Positions 9,801 to 17,452 of a DNA stretch of 26,201 bases are shown here, in pieces. The position numbers and the translations under genes are program-made. This DNA is from an uncultured Eubacterium sp. (lineage in GTDB: Bacteria > Bacillota > Clostridia > Lachnospirales > Lachnospiraceae). Under the pieces are notes generated by a model, which was given only the letters and a program-made list of their open reading frames with translations, did no database searches and had not been told where the DNA came from. How positions within the stretch are numbered: the first letter of the stretch is position 1; each line of letters opens with the position of its first letter. Where the stretch lies: NCBI GenBank assembly GCA_910584345.1, contig CAJTZX010000052.1, positions 1-26,201 of the forward strand. The letters are read 5' to 3'.

Positions 9801-10155
9801 GACATATGGCAGAAAGATTGTGTTTCAATATCATGAGTTTGGGATGGAAAAAAGCATCGAGCTGCAGAACAGCAGCATGAAGTACGGACAATCTGGTGCA
9901 TATCAGGCATTTTTAACTTATCAGACATTAGACCGGGAAACCAGAGAAAAAATAGACAATCGCACAAGACAGCTGCTGGACGAAGAAGATTCAAACCAGG
10001 TGCAGGAAACAGTGGAAACGTTAGAAGAAAGTATGCCGAAAAAAATCCAGGGGTACTTAGGCATTTATGATGAGCTGGATCCGCTGCATGAAGAGATTGA
10101 AGAGTTTTATATGGATTTTATGAAGACGCTGCATAGCTTCAAGCTGAATATGTAG
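6814..10155 (+). CDS. large tubulin/FtsZ-like GTPase (Tubulin_2 type)
   Basis: 1113 aa, about three times FtsZ length. The tubulin superfamily signature is intact: the N-terminal nucleotide loop ILGLGGTG at residues 31-38 and the G-box GLSGGTGSG at residues 181-189. The GTPase domain seems to cover about 25-370. The rest (about 380-1113) is mostly helical and charged, with coiled-coil-like stretches (for example around ERDEFLVKMRLQYEDILKEI). No TM helix. This fits the tubulin-like family that Makarova and Koonin proposed as the core of a multicomponent membrane-remodelling system with a VWA protein and a GTPase, both encoded here. It is expected to bind GTP and may polymerise; I could not identify a T7-loop catalytic motif with certainty. 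Start has AAAGGAAG at 6799-6806. It is followed by the Uma2 gene after 66 bp. Confidence 0.85.
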   Translation: MATYGQLLIDAGGGIIDRGKQSDRKDGASVILGLGGTGADAVIKLKQEVHKQLRPDDADAVIPRYDAVRYLIIDADDSQIPQSASVSDIDKNTEFFALSNSSIKSTFEAKEILKTRPELYWLDYENISIDEASKGAGGIRQVGRFLLVDKGEALYAKMKSVIEGALTAAKTGELDIHICAGLSGGTGSGIFLDVCYLVRRILKQIGKQDARVSGYFFLPDVNLSVPVIQENPLISAYIKVNGYASLQELDYCMNFGKNKDSFRMNYGFAAVDSAMNPVDLCYLISTTDASGNRVQNGYPYAMGVVTDYIISFLAKETSGFTLQSHIANLNSIKEGIHVQHGANVDYHILGASVAEMPLSEIATYLGCMLFENYKEMYQKVPAEKERDEFLVKMRLQYEDILKEISHGCAASITFGKAYDAKMYDQGGDHAFIKRAEQYLSDNIGILEKNAKTMMEDLGEFRIPKTSASLISRTYKGLFDSFAVSLDYGPFYAGRMLAGGDNQNLIHAVDGYLKKNGELLEHELRQSGQREDEYRDAKLKMENTNFLNKKARMESYLQALSDLYMNRYRMELYKNMDMALQEYKRQLRRLNQNLFRILMNVMDTLRETFEVNKTVLLQKGLQDHLYTWKILTIPDVKESLEQEMKEHDPGQLLYHLMLTLFEHCAVWMNQDENEIRKLISDFILQEFDKATRRTMTDYLKEKFHVENPALLSDAVEKEIIRDKLGRDSTPLFWKNPMYKNSMGMHSYLTVPFDAAEMKTAAANFTQRQMEFTVRESHITDKLSMMRFYSGIPIFAYQGIMELQRAYEEDKKAGRHLFERGDINWNQLPSPVPDSFKIDLPVQRIVQRNQTLIEEFEQAETAGVVVKDEYMNWNILKTEDLDISAWTEQLGGVMTNGRNNPKKMQQILPKLKEKLESAVKNASPVRIEYLNTVSGSERQVMLDFYLLAPVLNDLVHTELQKRTEAEREIKRLEQLMQDTVAEKRGKNDFFNAVFTGALTYGRKIVFQYHEFGMEKSIELQNSSMKYGQSGAYQAFLTYQTLDRETREKIDNRTRQLLDEEDSNQVQETVETLEESMPKKIQGYLGIYDELDPLHEEIEEFYMDFMKTLHSFKLNM

Positions 10156-10167
10156 TTTGTTGAACAG

Positions 10168-10200
10168 ATAATGATACTGAATAAATAATGATGCTGAATA
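10168..10200. repeat. two-unit tandem repeat, period 17
   Basis: ATAATGATACTGAATA (10168-10183) is followed by ATAATGATGCTGAATA (10185-10200), identical except one base. It lies in the 66-bp spacer between the tubulin-like and Uma2 genes. It may be a slippage product or a small spacer insertion; no regulatory role is evident. Confidence 0.6.
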
Positions 10201-10221
10201 GATAAAAAGGAGTATGTTTGT

Positions 10222-10776
10222 ATGTCCCAGGCATTTGCACCAGATAATATTTATACGGAAGACGATTACTATCATTTACCGGAACATATCCGAGCAGAAT
10301 TGATCTATGGACAGTTTTACAATATGGCTGCGCCAAGCCGGATACACCAAAAAATTCTAAGCGCTTTACATGCAGTCATTTATCATTATATTCATTCAAA
10401 AAAGGGGCTGTGTGAAATATATCCATCTCCGTTTGCAGTCAAGCTGTTTGAGGATCGTAAAACAATCGTAGAACCGGATATCAGTGTGATCTGCAATCCG
10501 GATAAACTTACAGATAAAGGCTGTGACGGAGCGCCGGACTGGGTGATTGAGATCACGTCGCCTGGGAATCAGGGACATGATTATATTTATAAACTGAACT
10601 TATATGCCGATGCGGGGGTTCGGGAATACTGGATTGTAGATCCGATGAAACAAAAAATTCTTGTGTATTATTTTGAAGAGAGCGCTTTTGACGTCCGGCA
10701 ATATACATTTCAGGATGATATCAAAGCAAATATTTTTGAGGATTTGTTGATTGATTTTAAGGAACTTGGATTATGA
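10222..10776 (+). CDS. Uma2 family endonuclease (DUF820, PD-(D/E)XK fold)
   Basis: 184 aa, normal for Uma2 proteins. Family hallmarks are all present: an N-terminal RAELIYGQFYNMAAPS block, the VEPDISVICNPDKL segment with the first metal-binding Asp, DWVIEITSPGN with the catalytic Glu, and YADAGVREYWIVDP near the C-terminal strand. Uma2 proteins are predicted restriction-endonuclease-like nucleases; in vivo roles are poorly known. The start has AAAAAGGAG at 10205-10213. The stop overlaps the next ATG by four bases (ATGA), so it is translationally coupled into the tubulin cluster rather than being a passenger. It is a candidate DNA-acting effector of the system. Confidence 0.88.
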   Translation: MSQAFAPDNIYTEDDYYHLPEHIRAELIYGQFYNMAAPSRIHQKILSALHAVIYHYIHSKKGLCEIYPSPFAVKLFEDRKTIVEPDISVICNPDKLTDKGCDGAPDWVIEITSPGNQGHDYIYKLNLYADAGVREYWIVDPMKQKILVYYFEESAFDVRQYTFQDDIKANIFEDLLIDFKELGL

Positions 10777-12854
10777 AAGAAAATCATGTGATATTTCACG
10801 ATGGAAAACATCTTCTGGAAAGCTGTATCAGCAGGTTAAATGAAAATCAATGTGGGGAAACCGGCGGAAACGTTGCGCTGCATCCAACGGTTCTCGTTCT
10901 GTTGGGCAATAAAAGCAGATGCAATACGAAATACGTGAAATCTACGTTGGATGACAACTGGAACAACGCCCGTTTTCTGCAGTATTTAAACGTTGTAAAA
11001 ACAGATAGCGGCTGGCAGTGTTTCAGGCTTGCAGGTACCCGGGACGATAACCTGCCGGATGCCGGCGCTGAAAATTTTAATGCGCAGGATACGGATGGTT
11101 ATGATCGGGATAGTTCTGCATGGGAGGACTATGTCTGGGAAGCAGAACACATAGGCTGGACAGAAACATTGAATCACGCAATTGTAGCAATGCTGGAAAC
11201 AGAAGAAAAAATTTTTTCCGAACGTACGATAATTCGAATGGAATATATTTTGGATGCCTCTGAAAAAGACGGCACGCAGTATGCAGATTTGTTTTTGCAA
11301 ACATCCAATGCCATGCAGTCAGATGAGCAAAAAACATTGTACCTGATGTTAGACCAGCGTCCCGGAGCCGATCATGTGGAAGCCTCCGATGCGTTGCTGC
11401 AGTATTTGGCAGACAAAAACGAAACTTCTAAATTATCAGGAACCGTCTGCTTACTGAGCAATTATTTGCAGTCGGGACAAATGTTAGGGGATGGAAGAAT
11501 CTGGCAGAATTACCGTCTGGCTGCCGATATGATATTGTTAAGCGGCAGCAAAATGGCGGCGCAAAGCGCTGTGCATCAACTGTCCGGCGGATTTAAGACG
11601 GTTTCTTACGCGCTTGTAACCAAACCGACAGAAGAAATCGCAGCTGTAACGCTGCGGACGCTGATGCATGAGATTTACGATTCCAGCCAGAAAAATCTAT
11701 TTCGGGAATTATCTGCCAGTGAACTGGCTGCGAAGCTGCAGATGGATCGTTATCATGGATTTTTGTTTTTGGAAGAACTGTTTCAAAAGAAAATACGCGC
11801 AAGATTTCCAAAAGAAGCTGACTGGCGATATTTGCCGTTTACAGACATACAGGCATACCGCACATTTTTAAAAAGCCCGAATCTGACGATAGAAGCAGCC
11901 GACGCACTTTCATCAGGCGCGGCGTCGGAGTTTTTAAACAGATATTATATAGAGCCGGTGCGGGATTTTTTGTCAAATGAAAAAGAAATGCAGCAGTGTA
12001 CCGATAGGGTATCTGGGCTGCTTTTTCAGCAGTTTGCTTATTTTGAGTTATTGTATTTGAACGAGCATCAGGAGGAATTAGACCATCTGATTATGTCAGA
12101 ATATCAGTCTGCAGGGTTCCGCTCAAGGAGCGGCGTATGTGCAGGACTGCATGAACAGGGAATTTATGAAAGCAGACGGATCTATTATCATACAATGAAA
12201 CAAGTTATTGCCGCACAAATGCATCACCTCATACAGCAGGCGATCAGCTTTAGAGATATGTATGAAGCGTGTGAAAAAGAAGTGCGTCGGGAATGTATTG
12301 TCACCGGCGACGAATCAGAGTCCGTCGAAAAGTTTTACAGTGGGATTGCGGCAGAATATGCGGGATGCCATACATTTTCAGAAATCTTCCTTGTATCAAA
12401 TAAAAAAGAAGATTTGCTCAGAAATTTTTGGAATATTTATCTGGAGCTAATGAGGGAAAACGTATATAACTGTGATTTTGAGCAGGAAGTAGACTATCGA
12501 ATGGAAGGCATGGATGAAAAGCAGAGGCATACGTTTGTGGAAAAAGAGCTTCGTAAAAAGCTGGATGGCAGCAGGCGGCTAAAAAACAGCATTGAAATGC
12601 CAATGACGAGAGCAGGATGCTATTATATGGTGAATGCAGGCGCCGACTATGCAAAAACACTGGAACAGGCAGAAAACGGGGAGTATGTATTGTTTCATCT
12701 GAATCGCACAGACTGTATTGAACAGCTGGAAATTTATGATATTCTAAAGCCGAAGCAGCTGCACCTTGGAAATGTGAGGAATGGGAATGATAATCAAACA
12801 AAAGCACCCGGATTACCAGATTCGGGAACTGACATACAGGAAAGAAGCGGGTAG
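10773..12854 (+). CDS. uncharacterised 693-aa protein, possible degenerate tubulin-like paralogue
   Basis: No family recognised directly. Landmarks occur in the same order as in the tubulin-like protein two genes upstream, but with the nucleotide motifs lost. TVLVLLGNKSR (39-49) stands where the tubulin has SVILGLGGTG. TLYLMLDQRPGADHVEA (188-204) stands where it has the GLSGGTGSG strand-loop. NYRLAADMILLSG (246-258) and FKTVSYALVTKPTEEIA (274-290) parallel its YAMGVVTDYIIS and VDYHILGASVAEMPLSEIA. From this I infer a tubulin-fold pseudo-GTPase; sequence identity is low. The remainder is helical, charged and soluble; no signal peptide or TM. It starts by four-base overlap with Uma2, and its end overlaps the next gene by about 68 bases. 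A structural partner or regulator of the active tubulin would fit. Confidence 0.6.
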   Translation: MKENHVIFHDGKHLLESCISRLNENQCGETGGNVALHPTVLVLLGNKSRCNTKYVKSTLDDNWNNARFLQYLNVVKTDSGWQCFRLAGTRDDNLPDAGAENFNAQDTDGYDRDSSAWEDYVWEAEHIGWTETLNHAIVAMLETEEKIFSERTIIRMEYILDASEKDGTQYADLFLQTSNAMQSDEQKTLYLMLDQRPGADHVEASDALLQYLADKNETSKLSGTVCLLSNYLQSGQMLGDGRIWQNYRLAADMILLSGSKMAAQSAVHQLSGGFKTVSYALVTKPTEEIAAVTLRTLMHEIYDSSQKNLFRELSASELAAKLQMDRYHGFLFLEELFQKKIRARFPKEADWRYLPFTDIQAYRTFLKSPNLTIEAADALSSGAASEFLNRYYIEPVRDFLSNEKEMQQCTDRVSGLLFQQFAYFELLYLNEHQEELDHLIMSEYQSAGFRSRSGVCAGLHEQGIYESRRIYYHTMKQVIAAQMHHLIQQAISFRDMYEACEKEVRRECIVTGDESESVEKFYSGIAAEYAGCHTFSEIFLVSNKKEDLLRNFWNIYLELMRENVYNCDFEQEVDYRMEGMDEKQRHTFVEKELRKKLDGSRRLKNSIEMPMTRAGCYYMVNAGADYAKTLEQAENGEYVLFHLNRTDCIEQLEIYDILKPKQLHLGNVRNGNDNQTKAPGLPDSGTDIQERSG

Positions 12855-13455
12855 TATTCGAATTTCTTGGAGATATAAAGACGCCTCTGATTATTTTATT
12901 ATATTAAATGACAGCAGGCAGCAGTTTGACTTGGCCGCTGCCTGTGAGGAAATCAATCATGCAGGATATTGTGATGCGGATCTTGCAGAGCAGTCAAAAA
13001 AATTAATTTTCATTGGCCAAGCTGCATGTTGGAAGCTGGCGTATATAAAAAAAGCAGAATTTCACCGGGGAGGAAAATGTTTTAGTTTTTCAGCAAATGA
13101 ACTGAAAAAAGATGTGCCGTATAGAATCAGTGTATTTGCTTGTACCTTTGATACGCAGATACACATTTTCCCGACAGATATGCAACAAAATATCTGTTAT
13201 CTTCCGGTAAAAGTAAAAGCGGATATCCGTTATAAAACAAAATTTTTTTCCAAAGAGAAATATTGTATGCTGCGTTTGCCTATGTTGGAAGATTACAAAG
13301 ATGGAGCGGTCTTATATCATATTGATGGAGTGGCTTGTGATTTTCCGCTGCCGCAGTCGTGTTTGGGACGGGAATTGATCGTTGTTGTACCCAGACGGTC
13401 AAAGGTCAGTATTCGGATTCGGGAAGAAGATAAAAAATACTATAGAAAGGAATGA
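12787..13455 (+). CDS. beta-rich FN3-like cytoplasmic protein
   Basis: About 222 aa. I prefer ATG 12787 over 12781: the AGGA at 12777-12780 abuts the earlier ATG but is six bases from the second. The first half resembles a fibronectin type III or similar beta sandwich: GSIRISWRYKDASDYFIIL parallels the usual strand B/C with its Trp, and DVPYRISVFAC a strand F. The second half is also beta-strand rich. No signal peptide, so it is probably cytoplasmic, which is less common for FN3 domains. Its first 68 bases overlap the preceding gene and its stop lies seven bases before the GTPase start, so expression is tightly coupled to both. A scaffold or adaptor role is an inference. Confidence 0.6.
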   Translation: MIIKQKHPDYQIRELTYRKEAGSIRISWRYKDASDYFIILNDSRQQFDLAAACEEINHAGYCDADLAEQSKKLIFIGQAACWKLAYIKKAEFHRGGKCFSFSANELKKDVPYRISVFACTFDTQIHIFPTDMQQNICYLPVKVKADIRYKTKFFSKEKYCMLRLPMLEDYKDGAVLYHIDGVACDFPLPQSCLGRELIVVVPRRSKVSIRIREEDKKYYRKE

Positions 13456-13462
13456 GTTTGGA

Positions 13463-14773
13463 ATGGAGATGGCAGATTGCAAATGTCCTTTTTGCTTTCA
13501 GCAGTTTAGTCCCCAGAAAGCGGCATTCAAGGCAATGACAGTTTTTACGGAACAGGATTTTTCCGCAGGCATGGAGGAAGAAGAACTAGAGCTGAAAAAA
13601 AGATATGAATTGGCAACGGATCAAATCTATCAGGCTTTCTGGACACGGTATCCAAAGAGCGAGCCGGAAAACAGTTATAAAGATTATCCGGTGATTGATA
13701 ATCTCAGTGACCAGTTTTTGCACGGAACATATGAAATGGATTCAAGCGGATTTGTCAATCGGGCAGTCGATGCATTTGGAGTCTCATCTAAAGTAAGAAT
13801 CTGCCCGTATTGCCATAATGTCTTACCGTTTGAATTTGGTAAATATCCGGTAAAGTACATTTCGGTGGTAGGAATTACAAGCTCCGGCAAAACCGTTTAT
13901 CTTTCGCAGCTGTTGCGTCAGATTGAAACGTTTTTTGTAAAAGCAGGTCTGACGGTAGTAGGTACTTATGATGAGGTGGACCGGTTTTTAGATGATTATA
14001 AGATTCAAAAAAATGTTCCGTTGCCGCGCGGCAACGCGGCAGACGGATTGATGCCGCCTTTGGCGTTGAATGTAAAATGCAATAAGACACAGCAAGTATA
14101 TACGCTTGTATTTTATGATATTGCTGGAGAAAACTGTGTTCGTCCAGAACAAATGGAAAAGTATGGGCCATTTATCCGAAATTCGGATGGTTTGTTATTG
14201 ATGATTGATCCGGAACAGTTTATAGGCAGCCTGATGCAGGACGGAGATTTTGAAAAAGAAGCGCATAGTCCAGATAAGGTAATTGCGGCTATGTGGAATG
14301 CGTTTGTAACGTCTGATAATAAGGAAGGGCGAAGCAGTATTCCTCTCGCTGTCGTATTGTCGAAAAGTGATACGCAGACAGAGGTGTTGGATTATCGATC
14401 AGTGCTCTTTTCCAATATTAGTTATGCAGGATACACAGATTATGAAATTCCACTGAAAGATTTTGTGGCTACAGATATGGAAGTACGGCGGCTTTTGGCG
14501 CAGTTAAATCGAAATAAGACCGATATTTTATGCAACAAATTAAATGAGTGTTTTCCGGCACATGCATTTTTTGCTGTCTCTGCGTTAAATACGAAGCCGC
14601 AGGAACACAGAGATACTTACGAAGAAGATTGTTATATGCTGGATGAGGAGCCGGAGACGGTTCGTGTGGAAGAACCGGTTTTTTGGATATTGTATAAATT
14701 AGGAGTACTTCCGGTAAAGGAAGCGGAAGCGAAAAAGAAAAGGAGCGGGCTGCTTCGAAAAATATTTTCATAA
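13463..14773 (+). CDS. zinc-ribbon P-loop GTPase (TRAFAC-like, DO-GTPase2-like)
   Basis: 436 aa from ATG 13463, chosen because GAAAGGA lies 11 bases upstream; the open frame back to 13382 overlaps the previous gene and is not needed. Two CxxC pairs (CPFC at 8-11 and CPYC at 114-117) form a zinc-ribbon-like module. The GTPase core follows: Walker A GITSSGKT (137-144), switch II DIAGE (219-223) and the guanine-specificity motif SKSD (300-303) in place of NKxD. No TM segment. The distinct GTPase of the FtsZ-like system is its likely equivalent; the architecture also recalls the DO-GTPase families of the Aravind group. The next gene product resembles their GTPase-associated proteins, which strengthens the assignment. 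It probably switches assembly of the system on GTP binding. Confidence 0.8.
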   Translation: MEMADCKCPFCFQQFSPQKAAFKAMTVFTEQDFSAGMEEEELELKKRYELATDQIYQAFWTRYPKSEPENSYKDYPVIDNLSDQFLHGTYEMDSSGFVNRAVDAFGVSSKVRICPYCHNVLPFEFGKYPVKYISVVGITSSGKTVYLSQLLRQIETFFVKAGLTVVGTYDEVDRFLDDYKIQKNVPLPRGNAADGLMPPLALNVKCNKTQQVYTLVFYDIAGENCVRPEQMEKYGPFIRNSDGLLLMIDPEQFIGSLMQDGDFEKEAHSPDKVIAAMWNAFVTSDNKEGRSSIPLAVVLSKSDTQTEVLDYRSVLFSNISYAGYTDYEIPLKDFVATDMEVRRLLAQLNRNKTDILCNKLNECFPAHAFFAVSALNTKPQEHRDTYEEDCYMLDEEPETVRVEEPVFWILYKLGVLPVKEAEAKKKRSGLLRKIFS

Positions 14774-14806
14774 ATACGCTTCGGAAAGGATAAGGATGAG
14801 GACGCT

Positions 14807-17311
14807 ATGAAACTGTATCAGGCAGGATATTATCGTCTGGGAAGACGCGGAAGTGGTTCCGGTTGGAACATCGTGGCTCCGTCTGTTGGTATGTCTGAAA
14901 TTGCAAAGGCAGGATTTAAGGGGATTTCAGCCAGATTGGCAGATTTAAAGCAGATGGTACAGGCGCCGCCGGAGGCAATGGGAATTTTTCAGCATGACAG
15001 GTTTGTGTATTTGATGCATGTGAATTATGCTGCATCCGGGGAAGACAGCCGCGGTGTCGCTTATGTGCATGGATATTGCTTCCATTTGGCAGAGTATTAT
15101 GAATTGACGATCCATCCGGAAATATTGTTTGGCATTTTACAAGAAGAGTTTGCAATGGAATATCAGCCGGAGCTTTCTGCTTATCCGGTCAGAGAGTCTT
15201 TGCAATATCGGAATATGAATGAACGCAGGCTGTTAGATCAGTATCATTTGTCCAAAGAACAGTACAAATTGCTAATCTTGGGTGCGATTTGTGCGTTGGA
15301 GGGATATAGCAGCCCTATGTGTATCAAACGAAACGGCTTAAAGGAGCAGGATACACAGACTTATCGGGATATGATGTATCTTATAATGAAAGGGCTTCCT
15401 TATTACTTAAGACAGAAATTATTGTCTTTTTCCTGGCATGGTGCACAGACGGCCATCTGTTTTTCCGATCAGGTACAAGGGCAAAATTATGCGGATCTAG
15501 ATACGGGGACGTTTCAGTGTGATTATTCCAGACTTGACAGCTATCAGTTTACAAAATTATATAATATGGACCTTTTTTATAATAGCAGGGATACAAGAGA
15601 GCAGATTTTTCAAAATATTGCTGCGTTTATAGAGGAGGCGTATTCAGATCCTTTGAAAGATGCTGGATGTGCTCTGATTGAAGCAGGATTTCAGAAAAAA
15701 ATAAAAAAAAATGATACGGGTATCGAACCAGAGGCAGTTGTATACCTACTACAGGAATTTTTTAAGTATGAATTACATGATTGCAGGGAAACAGCAGAAT
15801 ACATAGCAGCTTTGTTAGAAGCAGGAAATCAGGGAAACATTCAGATAGAAGATAAAAAGCTGGTTGCAGATATCAGGAATACCTACGAGCATTGTCACGA
15901 TGGGGTACTCCTGGAGCCGATGGCGCTATTCGAGGCGCGCAGCATTCTTGGATATCGCTATGGCAGCCGGAAAAAAGAAGATGGGTTCGCAGCGTTATTA
16001 GAGATGAAAAATGCTCATGCAAATGATTTATATCCTGCGGTCTGCCGTTATCTGGAGAGTTTGGATGCGGACTATTTTTCTGATTATTTTTGGAATCAGT
16101 TTCTTCCTGGAGAGCTTACTTCGTTAAACAAAGCAGAGCGTTTTTTTCAAAAAAATGGACAGGCTTTTCTGGCAAAAGAACACCGACTATTCCAAAAATT
16201 ACTGAAAGATCTGGCTGAGCGAGAGATGAAAGAAGCAGATAGTTTTGAAGAATTGTGTGTGACAGCACAAGCCATAGACAGAATTTGCCGTCGTGCGGTG
16301 CAGGCGGACGGATATATACAGCTGTGGGAAACGACTTGTCTGACATTGTGGAATGAATTCCGTATGGACTGGTTTGAGACAGGCAGCGTACAGGCTTATC
16401 AGCAATATCAGGTTCAAAAGCTGTCATGTTCCAATGCAAAGAGAGTCAGCCGGATGATTTCAATACTGGAAGAAGCAAGGCATTGTACCGATGTGCTTCG
16501 GCTATGGGAGTTATTCTATGGCATTTCATCAGAAGAAGATAAAAAATACAGACGTGTGATCCGGCGTGGAATGCGGGAAGAGTTTTTTGCAGATGCCAGG
16601 GCTGTTAAAATAAATGGTAAAAATTTAGACCGTACATTGGTGTTCTTTTACGATCCCGATAAAAACCAGTTTGATCTGGTGAAATGGATGAACCAATGGG
16701 CAAAGCTAGGACGTTTGGAGATGCTTTCGGAGGTGTTTTCAGAGTATGGCAAAGAGACTGAGCTGCTTACCGATCAGGCACGTAAAAAATGTGTGCTGCA
16801 GTATTTAGAAGAAGCGTTTAAAAGCAAGAAACAGACGGCATACAATCAACTGCCCCAGGAATGCAAACAGGCAATGCAGCTATTTTATCAAAGCTTAAAA
16901 GGCACAGCAGAGCATACAGATGCGGGGTATTTGTTGATCCATTCGCTGTATCGGGAAGTTCTTAGCTTTTTTGTACTGCTGACGCTGGCGGTATGCGGTA
17001 TTTGCCTGCACAGATATGGCAGTGGGGATATTATGCTTTCGATGATTTTTGTTGCGTTTGCAGCCGTTGGTCTGGTGTTTTCTGTGATGATACAGACAAT
17101 GACAGCCGGCCGCAGCCAGGCAGTGGAAATGGGGCTTGGAAGTGTAGCGGCAAAATGCCTGTATGCTTTTGTGCCGATTGCCTGTGTTACAGCCGCGGCG
17201 CTTGTATATCAGCTGGGCGGATTTCAGGAAAAAGCGGTCTGCATGATGGTGTTTTTGACGCTAACTGCAGTGATGGCATTTATTCGTGCAGTCATGAAAA
17301 AAGAGTTGTAA
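14807..17311 (+). CDS. GTPase-associated protein (GAP1-like) with four-TM C-terminus
   Basis: 834 aa. The N-terminus (LYQAGYYRLGRRGSGSGWN, then VAPSVGMS) resembles the N-terminal domain of GTPase-associated protein 1 families, which are encoded beside double-domain GTPases; this match is from memory and is moderate. The middle (about 150-700) is helical and charged without recognisable motifs. Residues about 718-834 contain four TM helices, so the protein can tether the cytoplasmic GTPase machinery to the membrane. It begins 33 bases after the GTPase gene, with GAGGAC before the ATG. A 140-bp gap with a long palindrome follows before the next VWA gene. Confidence 0.65.
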   Translation: MKLYQAGYYRLGRRGSGSGWNIVAPSVGMSEIAKAGFKGISARLADLKQMVQAPPEAMGIFQHDRFVYLMHVNYAASGEDSRGVAYVHGYCFHLAEYYELTIHPEILFGILQEEFAMEYQPELSAYPVRESLQYRNMNERRLLDQYHLSKEQYKLLILGAICALEGYSSPMCIKRNGLKEQDTQTYRDMMYLIMKGLPYYLRQKLLSFSWHGAQTAICFSDQVQGQNYADLDTGTFQCDYSRLDSYQFTKLYNMDLFYNSRDTREQIFQNIAAFIEEAYSDPLKDAGCALIEAGFQKKIKKNDTGIEPEAVVYLLQEFFKYELHDCRETAEYIAALLEAGNQGNIQIEDKKLVADIRNTYEHCHDGVLLEPMALFEARSILGYRYGSRKKEDGFAALLEMKNAHANDLYPAVCRYLESLDADYFSDYFWNQFLPGELTSLNKAERFFQKNGQAFLAKEHRLFQKLLKDLAEREMKEADSFEELCVTAQAIDRICRRAVQADGYIQLWETTCLTLWNEFRMDWFETGSVQAYQQYQVQKLSCSNAKRVSRMISILEEARHCTDVLRLWELFYGISSEEDKKYRRVIRRGMREEFFADARAVKINGKNLDRTLVFFYDPDKNQFDLVKWMNQWAKLGRLEMLSEVFSEYGKETELLTDQARKKCVLQYLEEAFKSKKQTAYNQLPQECKQAMQLFYQSLKGTAEHTDAGYLLIHSLYREVLSFFVLLTLAVCGICLHRYGSGDIMLSMIFVAFAAVGLVFSVMIQTMTAGRSQAVEMGLGSVAAKCLYAFVPIACVTAAALVYQLGGFQEKAVCMMVFLTLTAVMAFIRAVMKKEL

Positions 17312-17347
17312 CAAATAACCGTTGGGAACTGTTTAGAAATAACTTTT

Positions 17348-17368
17348 CATTTTTCAAACACGCTCTAG
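17348..17368 (+). repeat. 21-nt repeat, copy 1
   Basis: The 21 bases CATTTTTCAAACACGCTCTA plus G are identical to 25154-25174. This copy abuts the left arm of the long palindrome at 17365-17434, sharing its CTAG. Probably part of a dispersed repeat element. Confidence 0.65.
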
Positions 17369-17434
17369 TACATCGATCACAAAATAACCCATAGTTATGC
17401 TTGTCTATGAGTTATTTTGTGACCGATGTACTAG
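17365..17434. repeat. 30-bp near-perfect palindrome inside the core cluster
   Basis: Arms at 17365-17394 and 17405-17434 are complementary at 28 of 30 positions around a 10-nt loop, with CTAG at both outer ends. There is no T tract, so it is not a classical terminator. As RNA it would fold into a very stable hairpin between the GAP1-like and second VWA genes and could process or attenuate the transcript. Palindromic repeat or a non-autonomous mobile element are the likely origins. Confidence 0.75.
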
Positions 17435-17452
17435 TAATCAGGAAAGAGGACT

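Noticed and set aside
12418..12807. 129-codon open frame on the - strand in the 693-aa gene
   Set aside because: Shadow of a long gene with consistent codon use; sequence is low-complexity and lacks a start signal.
13382..13462. N-terminal extension of the zinc-ribbon GTPase
   Set aside because: Overlaps the preceding gene out of frame; ATG 13463 has a proper upstream GAAAGGA and puts the zinc ribbon at the N-terminus.
16993..17394. 133-codon + strand frame over the membrane tail of the GAP1-like gene
   Set aside because: Out-of-frame shadow rich in Cys/Ser/Trp, overlapping conserved TM helices and ending inside the palindrome.
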